Source of the DNA: Bryobacterales bacterium
Lineage (GTDB): Bacteria > Acidobacteriota > Terriglobia > Bryobacterales > Bryobacteraceae
Assembly: GCA_026954325.1 (NCBI GenBank)
Contig: JAIXKK010000087.1
Coordinates: forward strand, 1-46,819
Length of the DNA stretch: 46,819 nucleotides
Reading direction: 5' to 3'
Shown here: positions 17,024 to 26,069 of the stretch, piece after piece
How the letters are laid out: every line of letters begins with the position of its first letter
How positions within the stretch are numbered: position 1 is the first letter of the stretch
Notes under the pieces: generated by a model
Database searches by the model: none
The model's input: the letters and a program-made list of their open reading frames with translations, nothing else
Told to the model about the DNA's origin: nothing
Translations under genes and position numbers: made by a program

Positions 17024-18211
17024 ATGCCCAACCGACGCCGCTTTCTCAAAACTATCCCCGTCATCCCTGCCCTGGGAGGGCTAACCGGGGCAAGCGCAAA
17101 AACCATCGCCAGGCGCGACTATTTCAAGGAACTGGGGATCCGCCCGTTCATCAACGCCGCCGGCAGCTACACCACCCTCACCGCCTCCCTCATGCCGCCG
17201 GAAGTGATGGCGGCCATGCAATACGCCTCCAAGCAGTTCGTCCCTCTCATTGAACTCCAGGACGCCGTCGGAAAACGCATCGCCGAACTTCTCGGAGCCG
17301 AAGCCGCCATGGTCACTTCCGGCGCGGCCGGAGCCCTCATGTGCGGCACATCCGCCTGTGTCGCCGGCAAGGATCAGGAAAAGATCAGCCGGCTTCCCGA
17401 TACCACCGGTATGAAAAACGAGGTCATCATCCAGAAGAGCCACCGCTACGGCTACGATCACGCCGTCCGCTCCAATGGCATCAAGATGGTGGAGGTGGAG
17501 ACCCGCGAAGATTTCGAGCGCGCCGTCAACGAGCGAACCGCCATGATGCTCTTCTTCAACGACGCCGATCCGCGCGGCCGGATCAAGATTCAGGAATTTA
17601 TCGGCCTCGGCAAGAAGCACAATGTCCCCACCTTCAATGACGCCGCCGCCGACGTCCCTCCCGTCGAGAATCTCTCCAGGTACATCAAGATGGGCTTCGA
17701 TCTCGTGACCTTCTCGGGCGGCAAGAATATCTGCGGTCCCCAGAGCGCCGGCCTGCTGTTCGGCCGCAAGGATCTCATCGAAGCCGCGCGCCTCAACACC
17801 TCACCCTACAGCGATTCCATCGGCCGCGGCTGCAAGGTCAACAAGGAAGAGATCCTCGGAATGCTGGTGGCTCTCGAACTCTACCTCAAGCGCGACCACG
17901 AGGCCGACCGCAAGGAAGGCGACCGCAGGGTGAAATACATCGCCGATACCCTCCGCGCCATCCCCACTGTCCGCTCCGATGTTCAAGTGCCCCCCATCGC
18001 CAACCACGTTCCCCATCTTCACGTCAATTGGGACCAAAGCAAAATCACCGTCCTTGACGTGGTGAAAAAACTCCGCGAAGGCGAGCCCTCCATCGAGGTT
18101 GTCCCCGGCTCCCGCGTGGAACTCATCATCAATCCCTGGATGACCCAGCCCGGTGAAGCCGAAATCGTCGCCAGGCGGCTGCGAGAAATCCTCAAGGCCG
18201 CTCTCGCCTAG
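17024..18211 (+). CDS. Tat-exported SelA-like/class V PLP-dependent enzyme
   Basis: Fold type I PLP enzyme, 395 residues, of the SelA-like aminotransferase class V group that also includes D-glucosaminate-6-phosphate ammonia-lyase; the substrate is unknown. The N-terminus has a twin-arginine type signal (RRRFLKTIPVIPALGGLTG). The catalytic domain starts at YFKELGIRPFINAAGSYTTL. Other landmarks are GAEAAMVTSGAAGAL in the cofactor-phosphate region, the Asp of FNDAAADVPP that would pair with the pyridine nitrogen, and the predicted Schiff-base Lys234 in TFSGGKNICGPQSAG. An exported PLP enzyme needs folded transport, which Tat provides. It starts 18 bp after ftcD on the same strand and may be co-transcribed. 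Confidence 0.85.
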   Translation: MPNRRRFLKTIPVIPALGGLTGASAKTIARRDYFKELGIRPFINAAGSYTTLTASLMPPEVMAAMQYASKQFVPLIELQDAVGKRIAELLGAEAAMVTSGAAGALMCGTSACVAGKDQEKISRLPDTTGMKNEVIIQKSHRYGYDHAVRSNGIKMVEVETREDFERAVNERTAMMLFFNDADPRGRIKIQEFIGLGKKHNVPTFNDAAADVPPVENLSRYIKMGFDLVTFSGGKNICGPQSAGLLFGRKDLIEAARLNTSPYSDSIGRGCKVNKEEILGMLVALELYLKRDHEADRKEGDRRVKYIADTLRAIPTVRSDVQVPPIANHVPHLHVNWDQSKITVLDVVKKLREGEPSIEVVPGSRVELIINPWMTQPGEAEIVARRLREILKAALA

Positions 18212-18236
18212 CTTCTTGCGCGATGCCGGTCAATGC

Positions 18237-21200
18237 TCAGAAGATGACCTTCAACTGATAGCGAATCACCCGTCCGCCGCCGTCCAGTATCCCCAAGTTT
18301 AGGAACTGCCCGGCGGCGGAACTGGTTACGTTGCTCGAGGGCGTGCTGCTTGCCGGCGAGAAGGGACTGACACTCCCCAGTCCGCGCTGCGGATGGTTCC
18401 AGATGTTGTAAAGCTCGGTCCGGAATTCCGCGTGGAGTCGTTCCGTGATGTTCACCTTCTTGAACAGGTTCACGTCCCAGTTGCTCGCCGGAGCCGACCG
18501 GAACGTGTTCCGCGCCAGGTTCCCCGTCGGCGCCGGTGTGGACGATGCGTTTGGCGGCAGAGCGATATATTGCGCTGTCGCCGGATCAATCGCCGGTTGC
18601 CCCGGAAGGTCCGGATTCACGTAGCCCGTCGAACTCCTCGATGACGGTACGGCGCGTACTCCCGGCTGGCCGTTCGGATTGAAGTTCGGCCGGTCGCTCG
18701 CGCCATCGATGCCGTCAGCGTCCACGCCGTTATTGACATTCACCGGCACGCCGGTCTCAAACGTAGTGACGCCCGAAACGCTCCACCCGCCCGCCAACCG
18801 GCCAAGTATTCCCTTCCGCGCCCTCATCCACGGCAGATCGTAGCCATACACGATCACCGCGCGGTGCGTGCGGTCGAACAACGAGATCCCACGTTCCGCC
18901 GGGAGCCCTCCGAAAATTGTAGGCGCCGCCGAAGTCGCCGCCGCGTTGCTGTAGGAAAAGATCTCGCTCCCGTAGTCGATCAGTTTCGACCACGTGTACC
19001 CGAAGTTCCCGAAAAATCCATGCGCTGTCCGCTTGCTTAGGTTTACTTGCAAGGAGTTGTAAATGGATGAGCCGTTGTTGGTCCGGATCGCCCGCGATCC
19101 CGAGAGCGGATCATAGCGCGTCCCTAGCCGGCCCGGCGGGATCGGAATCGGCGTTGGGGGCAAAATCCTCATCGAAGCGGGTACAACTGGGTTGAATTGC
19201 TCAGTTGCGAACAGTTTCGTACCCTTCGAACCGACATAGGAGACATCCAGCACCGTGGTCGGAGTGAACTCCCTCTGGATACCGAAAGACCAGCGTTCAT
19301 AGTAAGGGTTCACCAGCGTCTTCAGAATCGTATTCTGGCCGTCGAGCGCGCTGAACGGCCGCGGCGTCACCGGCAGCGTTCCCGAGAGGTTCGCCGTCCC
19401 CCGCGGATCCGCCGCGCTCACTGTCGAAACCACTTGCGTCACCACCACGTTCGGAGTAGAAGTCGCCGCGTTTGAGGCAATGTTGTTGAAGAACGAGTCA
19501 TACCCCATCTGGAAGCCCGTCCGGATCACCGTTTTCCGGTTCCCCAGCAATCTCCCCCAAAGGCTCTTTTCCGAAGTGGGGCTCCATGCCAGTCCGAAGG
19601 CGGGGGAGAAGTTATTCTTGTCCCCCTGCACCTTGTTCGGCAGTGAGAACGGCCCGGTGAATGTTACCGGGTCGATGTTGAAAATACCCTCGTATCCCGG
19701 TGTCCGCAGCGAATTCATCGGTAGCCCGAAGTACTCGTACCGGATCCCCAGCGTCAGCGTCAGCGACGGCCGGACGCGCCACCGGTCCTGCGCGAAGTAA
19801 GCTTGCCGGAACAGGTTCGGGTAGTAGGCCGGATTGCCGAAATCCCGCTGCACGGACCCGCTCGAACCTCCGAAATCGTCCACGAAATTCGCGAGTCCCG
19901 TGTACCCCGCGCTTGCGGCATACGCGAGCCTCCCGCGCTCCACGATCGGCGCGTACTGCCGCGAGCGCTGTAACAATAGTTCCGCCCCCGTGCGGAAGGA
20001 ATGGCTTCCCTTGATCCACGACAGAGTGTCCTGCAGCCCGTAGTTATTGGCAATCCTCCCTTGCGGAAGATTCGTCTGTACGCCCATGTATCCGCCAATC
20101 GACCGGCCCACGGTGGATGCCGTCAATCCCGCAATCGAGTACAGAGGCAGCGTCCGCGCCAGCGGGTCCGGAGCGTCGTTGGGAAAGGCCAATCCGATAC
20201 GGTTATACGGAAGCCGCAGTTCGTTTGTCATCGCCGGCGAAATCACACGCGTCCAGGAGGCGAGCGCGTTCTGATACCGGTTCTGTTGCGAGGTGATGAA
20301 ACTTGGAAAGTTGAGCCCGGCCACCGGGTTTACGGTGTCATCGTATAGATACCGGCCGCTGATCTGGCTCTTCTCTGACAGCGCGTAGTCGATACGCGTA
20401 GTGGTCTGCCGGTCCCGAAGCGTCTGCGGATAGCTCGTAATCGCCAATCCGAACTCGACGTCCGGCCTGCCGTTCCCCAGCGCCACCGGAAACTTGTTCG
20501 CCTCCCCGCTCAACCCCGCCGTCACCGCGTTGAGCAGATCCACCCGCGGATTAGTCCCCTTGGGAAACACCGCGTTCAAAGTAGCCCTCCCCGCCGCGCT
20601 CGGAGCCACTACGTCGCTCGATCCGCTCGAGCGCTGCCGCTGCTCCTGAAAACTCTGGAAGAAGAACAGCTTGTTCTTCACCACCGGTCCGCCGAGTGTT
20701 CCGCCCCACCACTGCTCTGTGCCCGGAAGCGGCTTCCCTCTCTCCTGCACCGCCGCGTCAAGCGATTGCAGCAGAGTGGTGGCATCGTCGTTAGTCACAT
20801 CCAGCAGGAACGATGCCGACCCGTGAAAGTCATTCGTCCCGCTCTTGGTAATCACGTTCACCACGGCGCCCCCGGCGCGCCCATATTCCGAGTCGAAATT
20901 CGACGTTTGCACCGACACTTCCTGCACCGCGTCGGGATTTGTGATCTGGAACCCTTGCCCGGCCACCGAAATGTCGTTGTTCTCCGTGCCATCGATGAGA
21001 AAGTTATTCGACCGCCCGCGCGCTCCATTCACCGAAAACGTCCCCACTCCGGGCGCGGACCGGTTACTGCTCACCCCAGGCGCCGTCAGCGCCAATGCCA
21101 CCGGGTTCCGCACCGATACCGGCAATTGCGTAATCTGTGCCGATCCCACATTGGCTCCCCGCACCGGCGCTTCCACCTGCAGTTGAACCGACTCCGCCAC

Positions 21201-21557
21201 CACCTGAATCACGTTCTTCTGCTCGCCTACTTCCAACCGCGCATCCACCGTGCGCACCTGGCTTGCCACAACCTGGAATGGATCCGTCTTCAGTTGCCGG
21301 AATCCGCTCGCCGTGACAAACACTTCATAGCTCCCCAGGTCCACCGCATCGAAGCGGTAATAACCGGATTCGTTGGAGATGGTTTCCCGTCTGACGCCTG
21401 TCGTAAGCGAAAGCAACTCCACTTTGGCGCCGCTGATCACCGCCGCGGATGGATCAGACAACAGCCCGGTCACCGTGCCGCGGCTCGACTGTCCGTAGGC
21501 CACTGCCGAAAAAACAAGCCCTAGAAAAACAAGGGCGAAATGAGACACACGAGACAT
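18237..21557 (-). CDS. TonB-dependent receptor, Oar-like, with carboxypeptidase-regulatory-like domain
   Basis: Large outer-membrane protein of 1106 residues. A signal peptide (SRVSHFALVFLGLVFSAVAYG) is followed by an N-terminal beta-sandwich domain (GTVTGLLSDPSAAVISGAKV, SGYYRFDAVDLGSYEV). A plug-like region follows (NNFLIDGTENNDISV, then FDSEYGRAGGAVVNVITKSG), then a long beta-barrel ending RVIRYQLKVIF with the aromatic last residue expected for barrel insertion. Such receptors are abundant in Acidobacteriota; the ligand is unknown, though plant-derived glycans are often supposed. The start at 21557 is chosen over an in-frame ATG at 21602 because it begins the signal peptide and has GAGG 6 nt upstream. 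It is convergent with the PLP-enzyme gene and divergent from the HD-GYP gene. Confidence 0.95.
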   Translation of the reverse strand: MSRVSHFALVFLGLVFSAVAYGQSSRGTVTGLLSDPSAAVISGAKVELLSLTTGVRRETISNESGYYRFDAVDLGSYEVFVTASGFRQLKTDPFQVVASQVRTVDARLEVGEQKNVIQVVAESVQLQVEAPVRGANVGSAQITQLPVSVRNPVALALTAPGVSSNRSAPGVGTFSVNGARGRSNNFLIDGTENNDISVAGQGFQITNPDAVQEVSVQTSNFDSEYGRAGGAVVNVITKSGTNDFHGSASFLLDVTNDDATTLLQSLDAAVQERGKPLPGTEQWWGGTLGGPVVKNKLFFFQSFQEQRQRSSGSSDVVAPSAAGRATLNAVFPKGTNPRVDLLNAVTAGLSGEANKFPVALGNGRPDVEFGLAITSYPQTLRDRQTTTRIDYALSEKSQISGRYLYDDTVNPVAGLNFPSFITSQQNRYQNALASWTRVISPAMTNELRLPYNRIGLAFPNDAPDPLARTLPLYSIAGLTASTVGRSIGGYMGVQTNLPQGRIANNYGLQDTLSWIKGSHSFRTGAELLLQRSRQYAPIVERGRLAYAASAGYTGLANFVDDFGGSSGSVQRDFGNPAYYPNLFRQAYFAQDRWRVRPSLTLTLGIRYEYFGLPMNSLRTPGYEGIFNIDPVTFTGPFSLPNKVQGDKNNFSPAFGLAWSPTSEKSLWGRLLGNRKTVIRTGFQMGYDSFFNNIASNAATSTPNVVVTQVVSTVSAADPRGTANLSGTLPVTPRPFSALDGQNTILKTLVNPYYERWSFGIQREFTPTTVLDVSYVGSKGTKLFATEQFNPVVPASMRILPPTPIPIPPGRLGTRYDPLSGSRAIRTNNGSSIYNSLQVNLSKRTAHGFFGNFGYTWSKLIDYGSEIFSYSNAAATSAAPTIFGGLPAERGISLFDRTHRAVIVYGYDLPWMRARKGILGRLAGGWSVSGVTTFETGVPVNVNNGVDADGIDGASDRPNFNPNGQPGVRAVPSSRSSTGYVNPDLPGQPAIDPATAQYIALPPNASSTPAPTGNLARNTFRSAPASNWDVNLFKKVNITERLHAEFRTELYNIWNHPQRGLGSVSPFSPASSTPSSNVTSSAAGQFLNLGILDGGGRVIRYQLKVIF

Positions 21558-21764
21558 AATCAACCTCAATCTATACAATTGCTCGGCAAAAATGCTTAGC
21601 ACGCCGGGTTCCGAAACAAAAAATCTTGTAACTGTAACGAAAGTAAAGTTCGTGATATCCGCCGCCGAAGTTTACATCTTCCGCTTTGCATAGCCTCAAC
21701 TCCCTTCACTCCCGTACTTCACTACTTCGCTAAACCTTCCTCCCCTTTCCTCCGATAGGGTATT
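21558..21764. other. Divergent intergenic region upstream of the TonB receptor and HD-GYP genes
   Basis: 207 bp, with an AT-rich segment (about 21600-21660) in otherwise GC-rich sequence, as expected for promoters of both genes. TATAGA lies upstream of the receptor on the minus strand, but too close to its ribosome site to be convincing. No repeat or RNA structure was recognised. Confidence 0.4.
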
Positions 21765-22973
21765 GTGACCGGAGCCGCCTCCCCTATGAAGTTCATCAGC
21801 CCGGCAGCTAATCAGGACTATCGAATCCTAGGCCTCGATGCCATCGCATCTCCGGCGGGCAACCCTGCCGGTCTCAATCCCGCGGCCTTCACCATCGACC
21901 GCACGCTGTGGGAATCCGGGCGCTCGCCCACCATCCTCGTCGTCGACAATTCCGACGTCTCCCGAAGGCTCCTCAAAGCCATGCTCCGCACCGAGCCTTA
22001 CCGCATTGTCGAAGCCGGCCGCGCCTCGGAAGCCGTCATCGAGATCGAGAGTCAGCCCATTGACCTCATCATCCTCGATCTCATGCTTCCCGAAACCAAC
22101 GGCGTCGACTTCTGCCGCTGGCTCAAGTCGAATCGCAAGACACAATTCGTTCCCGTCCTTATCATCACCAGCGTCCAGGGCGTCGAGAACGAAATCATGG
22201 GCCTGTCCGCCGGAGCCGATGAATTTCTTCTCAAGCCACTCTCCCCCGCGTTGGTGCGGACACGCATCCAGTCCCTGTTACGCCACAAGGCCGCCGTTGA
22301 TTCCCTCGAGGAGGCCGAAACCATCCTCTTTGCCCTCGCCCAGGCTATCGAACAACGCGACAAGAACACCGGAGACCATTGCCAGCGCATAGCAACTTAC
22401 AGCGTCGCCCTCGGCATGGCGCTTGGGCTCTCCAAACCCGAACTTGTCGCCCTCTATCGCGGCGGTTACCTTCACGACATCGGCAAGATCGCGGTTCCGG
22501 ACCATATCCTGTTCAAACGCGGCCAACTCTCCGAAGAGGAGTGGGTCATCATGCGCTCCCATACCACGAAAGGGGAAGAAATCTGCCGCCCCATGAAGAG
22601 CCTTGGTACCGTGCTGCCCATCATCCGCAACCACCACGAACGTTGGGACGGCACCGGATACCCCGATTGCCTGTGCGGCGAGCAGATCCCTCTTCTCGCC
22701 CGCATCCTCCAGATCGCCGATGTCTACGACGCTCTCACCAGCGAACGTTCCTATAAGCGCGCGTTCCCCCATGCCGAGGCAATGCAGATGATCCAGGAGG
22801 AATCTGCCCGCGGATGGCGCGATCCCGCCCTCGTTGCCCTCTTCGAGGAACTCTGCACCCGTGCCAGCGTAGCCAAGCCAAGCTTGTCTCCACCTCCCGA
22901 GTGGCCTGACGCCTCCCCCATGCAGATCTCCCTCCACAACATGAGCCGTGCCCTCCTTCAGGACAAGGCCTGA
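21765..22973 (+). CDS. Receiver-HD-GYP response regulator (predicted cyclic-di-GMP phosphodiesterase)
   Basis: 402 residues. Residues about 55-175 are a receiver (TILVVDNSDVSRRLL, phosphosite Asp105 in LIILDLMLPETNG, Lys in FLLKPL). A helix joins it to an HD-GYP domain: the HD pair is His237-Asp238 in LHDIGKIAVPDHIL, the NHHERWDG motif follows, and GYP is at 298-300. HD-GYP proteins hydrolyse cyclic di-GMP, so this protein may lower that messenger on phosphorylation and favour motility over polymer production. Both behaviours have genes nearby. The GTG start is uncertain: an ATG at 21786 with GGAG 13 bases upstream would remove seven residues. The C-terminal ~45 residues are unlike the family core. 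Confidence 0.94.
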   Translation: MTGAASPMKFISPAANQDYRILGLDAIASPAGNPAGLNPAAFTIDRTLWESGRSPTILVVDNSDVSRRLLKAMLRTEPYRIVEAGRASEAVIEIESQPIDLIILDLMLPETNGVDFCRWLKSNRKTQFVPVLIITSVQGVENEIMGLSAGADEFLLKPLSPALVRTRIQSLLRHKAAVDSLEEAETILFALAQAIEQRDKNTGDHCQRIATYSVALGMALGLSKPELVALYRGGYLHDIGKIAVPDHILFKRGQLSEEEWVIMRSHTTKGEEICRPMKSLGTVLPIIRNHHERWDGTGYPDCLCGEQIPLLARILQIADVYDALTSERSYKRAFPHAEAMQMIQEESARGWRDPALVALFEELCTRASVAKPSLSPPPEWPDASPMQISLHNMSRALLQDKA

Positions 22974-23192
22974 CTGTAACGGGTCACGATCTTTCCACCG
23001 GACTCTCTCGAATTGGCTTCCGGCTTGTTCGTCATGCTCTGAGCCGTCGAGTGGGGCGGACATCGATTCCGAATAAGGAGCGTCCCGCGGGCGATGTTCG
23101 TTTGATTTCTCAAGGCCTCCGCTCGGGAGTTCCCTAGCTTCCCTGTTGCCGGATCTTCCGTCGTTCCTCCATGGGCATGTTCGCAAGGAGGG

Positions 23193-23395
23193 GTGTCGAA
23201 TTACGTCGCGGAGTTCACAAATGGCCTGGAGCGGCTTCGCGGCTGATTGATGCGGGAAAGCCATGGCGTATTGCTCTCCAAGGGGCGGGCAGCGGGAAGG
23301 ATCCTGGTGAGTTCCGCCGCGGCCTGAATTGGATCGGCGGAACACGCCCGGGGGATGCCGCCTTCGTTCCGCCGCCTGCGGAACCGGTCCGGTAA
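23193..23395 (+). pseudogene. Remnant of a Fic-family protein gene (Fic_N region)
   Basis: Three collinear fragments match the N-terminal part of Fic/DOC proteins. From 23193, one frame reads VSNYVAEFTNGLERLRG and then TGA. The same frame continues as LMRESHGVLLSKGRAAG. After a frame change near 23290 the sequence reads KDPGEFRRGLNWIGGTRPGD and then AAFVPPPAEPV before a TAA at 23393. In intact members these segments occur in this order just before the catalytic core. The core itself (HPFxxGNGR) is absent, and the glycosyltransferase gene ends only 15 bp away on the other strand. The in-frame stop, frameshift and lost 3' half make it non-functional. The remaining bases of 22974-23192 hold nothing I recognise. 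Confidence 0.72.
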
Positions 23396-23409
23396 AACTC
23401 GTAAACTAA

Positions 23410-24852
23410 TCAGGACTTGCCCACCACCTTGAACCCTTTCCGCTCCATCGCCCCCCAGCCTCCCCGTTTCCCCTTGATGCCGTCGATCAGTCCCTGAACG
23501 CGCCACAGGGTGAGCATCTGCCGGAAGCCGAAGTTTTCGGCGATGGCCGCGGCAAACAGTCTCCAGCTATCGCGCCAGCTTGGGTAGCGGCAGACCGTGA
23601 ACTCCTCGAGCAGGACGGCGCTGGTGGATAGGAGCATGCCGGACATGATGGACACGGAAAAGAAAAGGATGGCCACCGAGGGGGCGATGATGCGGAAAAC
23701 CAGACCCAGGATGGTGAGAAAGTAGCCCAGAAATTCGACAGCGGGTCCGAGCATTTCGAACAGGAAAAAGTAGGAGAAAGCGAAAAGCCCCACCGTGCCG
23801 TATTTGGGGTTGAGGAGCATCTCGCGGTGGCGCCAGAGGCTTTCAACAGTTCCGCGCTGCCAGCGTTTGCGCTGCCGTTTGAGGATCTTCAGCGAGTCAG
23901 GAACCTCGGTCCAGCAGACCGGCTGGGCGACATAAACGATGCGGTACGGCTTCTTGTTCTTGATGTAATGGTGGTGCATCCGCACGACCAGTTCCATGTC
24001 CTCTCCGATGGTGGACTCCTCGAAGCCGCCGATTTCGAGAACCGCATCGCGGCGGAAGAGGCCAAATGCGCCCGAGATGATGAGAAGAGAGTTGAGGAGA
24101 CTGAATCCGACGCGGCCACCGAAGAAGGCGCGCAGGTATTCCACGGCCTGGAAGTTCGCAAGCCACGAACCGGCCGAGCGGATGCGGCGCACGCGGCCGT
24201 GAAGGACATCGCAGTCATTGACGGCGCGCACGGTGCCGCCCACGGCAATGACCCGCTCCGGATCCTCGAGGCAGGGCTTGATCATCTGGAAGAGCGCGTC
24301 TTTTTCGATGAGGGAATCCGAATCCACCACCATCACGTAGGGGGAAGAGGCGGCATTAATGCCCGCATTGATGGAGTCCGCCTTTCCGCCGTTGAACTTG
24401 TCGATCACCAGCAGGCGGACCGGCTCGCGGGACTCATAGACGCCGCGCACGGGTTTGGTAAAGAGACTTCCTTCGACATCCCGCGCGGAGAAATAGAGTT
24501 TGAACTCCTCGATGAGGATCTTCAGAGTATCGTCCTTGCTGCCGTCATTGACGACCACCACTTCGTAGTTCGGATAATCGAGCCGCAGCATGCCGCCTAC
24601 GCTTTCGCGTATCGTCATCGCCTCATTGTAGGAGGGCACAATCAGCGAGATGGCGGGCATGAGGGGCGACTTCATGAGCAGGTCCTTTTCCTCCCGCGAA
24701 AAGGTGGAGTGGTAGCGGCGCAGGCAGAAGAATCCGGCCACGGTGAGGAAGAAGTAGATTGCGTTGATAGTGAAAACGTACAGGATGATGCCGCTCTCGA
24801 AGAAGAAGTAGACGCGGTGGACGAGGATATCTATCGTGTCGTAGTCAATCAT
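23410..24852 (-). CDS. Processive family 2 glycosyltransferase (PgaC/hyaluronan-synthase-like)
   Basis: Membrane glycosyltransferase, 480 residues, predicted to polymerise a beta-linked polysaccharide from a nucleotide sugar and probably to export it. One N-terminal TM segment (GIILYVFTINAIYFFLTVAG) precedes the GT-A domain: PAISLIVPSYNEA, VVVVNDGSKDDT, the metal-binding DSDS, the GED acceptor motif in STIGEDMELVVRMHHHY, and QRKRWQRG, the QxxRW signature of processive enzymes. Several TM helices follow (AFSYFFLFEMLGP, FLGYFLTILGLVFRIIAP, AILFFSVSIMSGMLLSTS). The sugar cannot be deduced. Its ATG overlaps the HEAT-protein stop codon by 4 bp (ATGA), so translation is coupled; it is the last gene of a three-gene operon. 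Confidence 0.92.
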   Translation of the reverse strand: MIDYDTIDILVHRVYFFFESGIILYVFTINAIYFFLTVAGFFCLRRYHSTFSREEKDLLMKSPLMPAISLIVPSYNEAMTIRESVGGMLRLDYPNYEVVVVNDGSKDDTLKILIEEFKLYFSARDVEGSLFTKPVRGVYESREPVRLLVIDKFNGGKADSINAGINAASSPYVMVVDSDSLIEKDALFQMIKPCLEDPERVIAVGGTVRAVNDCDVLHGRVRRIRSAGSWLANFQAVEYLRAFFGGRVGFSLLNSLLIISGAFGLFRRDAVLEIGGFEESTIGEDMELVVRMHHHYIKNKKPYRIVYVAQPVCWTEVPDSLKILKRQRKRWQRGTVESLWRHREMLLNPKYGTVGLFAFSYFFLFEMLGPAVEFLGYFLTILGLVFRIIAPSVAILFFSVSIMSGMLLSTSAVLLEEFTVCRYPSWRDSWRLFAAAIAENFGFRQMLTLWRVQGLIDGIKGKRGGWGAMERKGFKVVGKS

Positions 24853-26069
24853 GCGGCCTCGAATGGGGAAAGGTGCGCGGCGCTCAGAGCCTCGGCGGCG
24901 CGGGCGGCAAGTTTCGGATCCGGCGAGAGAACGGAGCGTTCGAGGATCTGCCAGCCTTCCGGCCCCATGGCGGCGAGAGCGCGGAGCGACTCGCGCGTCA
25001 CCTCCCCGCGCGGATCCCCAAGGGACGATTCGAGAGCGGGAATGGCGGAGCGGATACGAAGTTTTCCGGAGAGCCGGGCGGCGGCGAGGCGAACCGGCGC
25101 TTCCGGGTCGGCGAGCCCGGCGAAGATCCAGGCCTCCACCCGCGCCGGGGAGCCTTCGAATTGCAACAAGGGAACCGCCGCCGCCCGGACGGACGCGCGG
25201 GGATGGACAAGCAGGGAAGCCAGCATGCCGTACGGGAGACGGGACATCCAGCCCGCGGCGAGTTCAAGAGCGGCCGCCACTTGAGATGCTTCCCCGGCGG
25301 CAAGCAGTAGAGGGAAAATCTCGTCGAGCAGGCGAGGGGCATGTGGTTGGAGGTCCGTCATGAGCAGTGCCCGGACGAGCAGCGGGGATTGGAGGCAGGA
25401 GTGGAAAACCTGGTCCACGTCCGCGAGGTCTCCCATTCGCAGAAGCGAACGGCAAGCGGCGGTCCGGACGTGCGGGGAAGCGTCGGCGAGCATCCGGCGG
25501 AGCACGTCACGGGAAGAGGATGTGGCAAGCAGGCCGAGGTGAAACGCCGCGTCCTTGCGCTGTTCGGCCGTGCCATACAAGGCCACCTTTTCCCACACCC
25601 AGTCCACTCCCAAAGACGAGGCGAGCGCCGTAAGACGCGCGCGGGCGGCGCCTTCCACCGATCCGAGAAAATCGGCGAGGGACCGTTGCACATCGGAGCC
25701 GTGCACGAGGCACATGGCGAGCAAAGGGCGGTGGCGATCTTCCCCGGCAATGTGTTCAGCGAGATTCTTGCGAATGAACGGCAGGGCGCGGGAGGAGAAA
25801 CCGCGGCGCGTGGCGTCCTTTTGCTTGATGAGGCAGGAGAGCAACAACTCCGACGTCATGAGCATGACTTGCACCGAGAGGAAGGAAAGCGCCAGCGATA
25901 GGGGCACTTCGCGGACCCGGCGGGAAAATACCTGGTGATGCACCTGCCATGCCATGTACACGAACAGCGAGAGGACGAAGCAGACTTTGAGCAGCACGAA
26001 AGCGCGATCCGCCGCCGGCGAACGGAAGGACTCCCGCAGACGGCGCAGCGTGTGCTTGAGCCGCCTCAT
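24849..26069 (-). CDS. Membrane-anchored HEAT-repeat protein
   Basis: 406 residues. A basic N-terminus (RRLKHTLRRLRESF) is followed by two hydrophobic segments (about 24-42 and 56-80) and then about 300 residues of HEAT-like alpha-hairpins. Examples are HVRTAACRSLLRMGDLADVD, SVRAAAVPLLQFEG, EAPVRLAAARLSGKLRI and EVTRESLRALAAMGPEG. No catalytic residues are seen, so it is probably a scaffold. The start at 26069 overlaps the stop of the receiver gene (ATGA); the frame stays open into that gene but the upstream part is shadow sequence. Its 3' end overlaps the glycosyltransferase start in the same way. Coupling on both sides suggests a complex linking the receiver protein to the polymer synthase; this is inference. 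Confidence 0.85.
   Translation of the reverse strand: MRRLKHTLRRLRESFRSPAADRAFVLLKVCFVLSLFVYMAWQVHHQVFSRRVREVPLSLALSFLSVQVMLMTSELLLSCLIKQKDATRRGFSSRALPFIRKNLAEHIAGEDRHRPLLAMCLVHGSDVQRSLADFLGSVEGAARARLTALASSLGVDWVWEKVALYGTAEQRKDAAFHLGLLATSSSRDVLRRMLADASPHVRTAACRSLLRMGDLADVDQVFHSCLQSPLLVRALLMTDLQPHAPRLLDEIFPLLLAAGEASQVAAALELAAGWMSRLPYGMLASLLVHPRASVRAAAVPLLQFEGSPARVEAWIFAGLADPEAPVRLAAARLSGKLRIRSAIPALESSLGDPRGEVTRESLRALAAMGPEGWQILERSVLSPDPKLAARAAEALSAAHLSPFEAA

Noticed and set aside
22278..23345. 355-codon minus-strand ORF across the HD-GYP gene end and the gap
   Set aside because: Gly/Arg-rich shadow; the plus strand has a complete HD-GYP protein and a Fic remnant.
23311..23384. Inverted repeats GTTCCGCC/GGCGGAAC and GTTCCGC/GCGGAAC as a bidirectional terminator
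   Set aside because: They lie within the Fic-like coding remnant, have no T-runs, and are easily explained by GC-rich codons.
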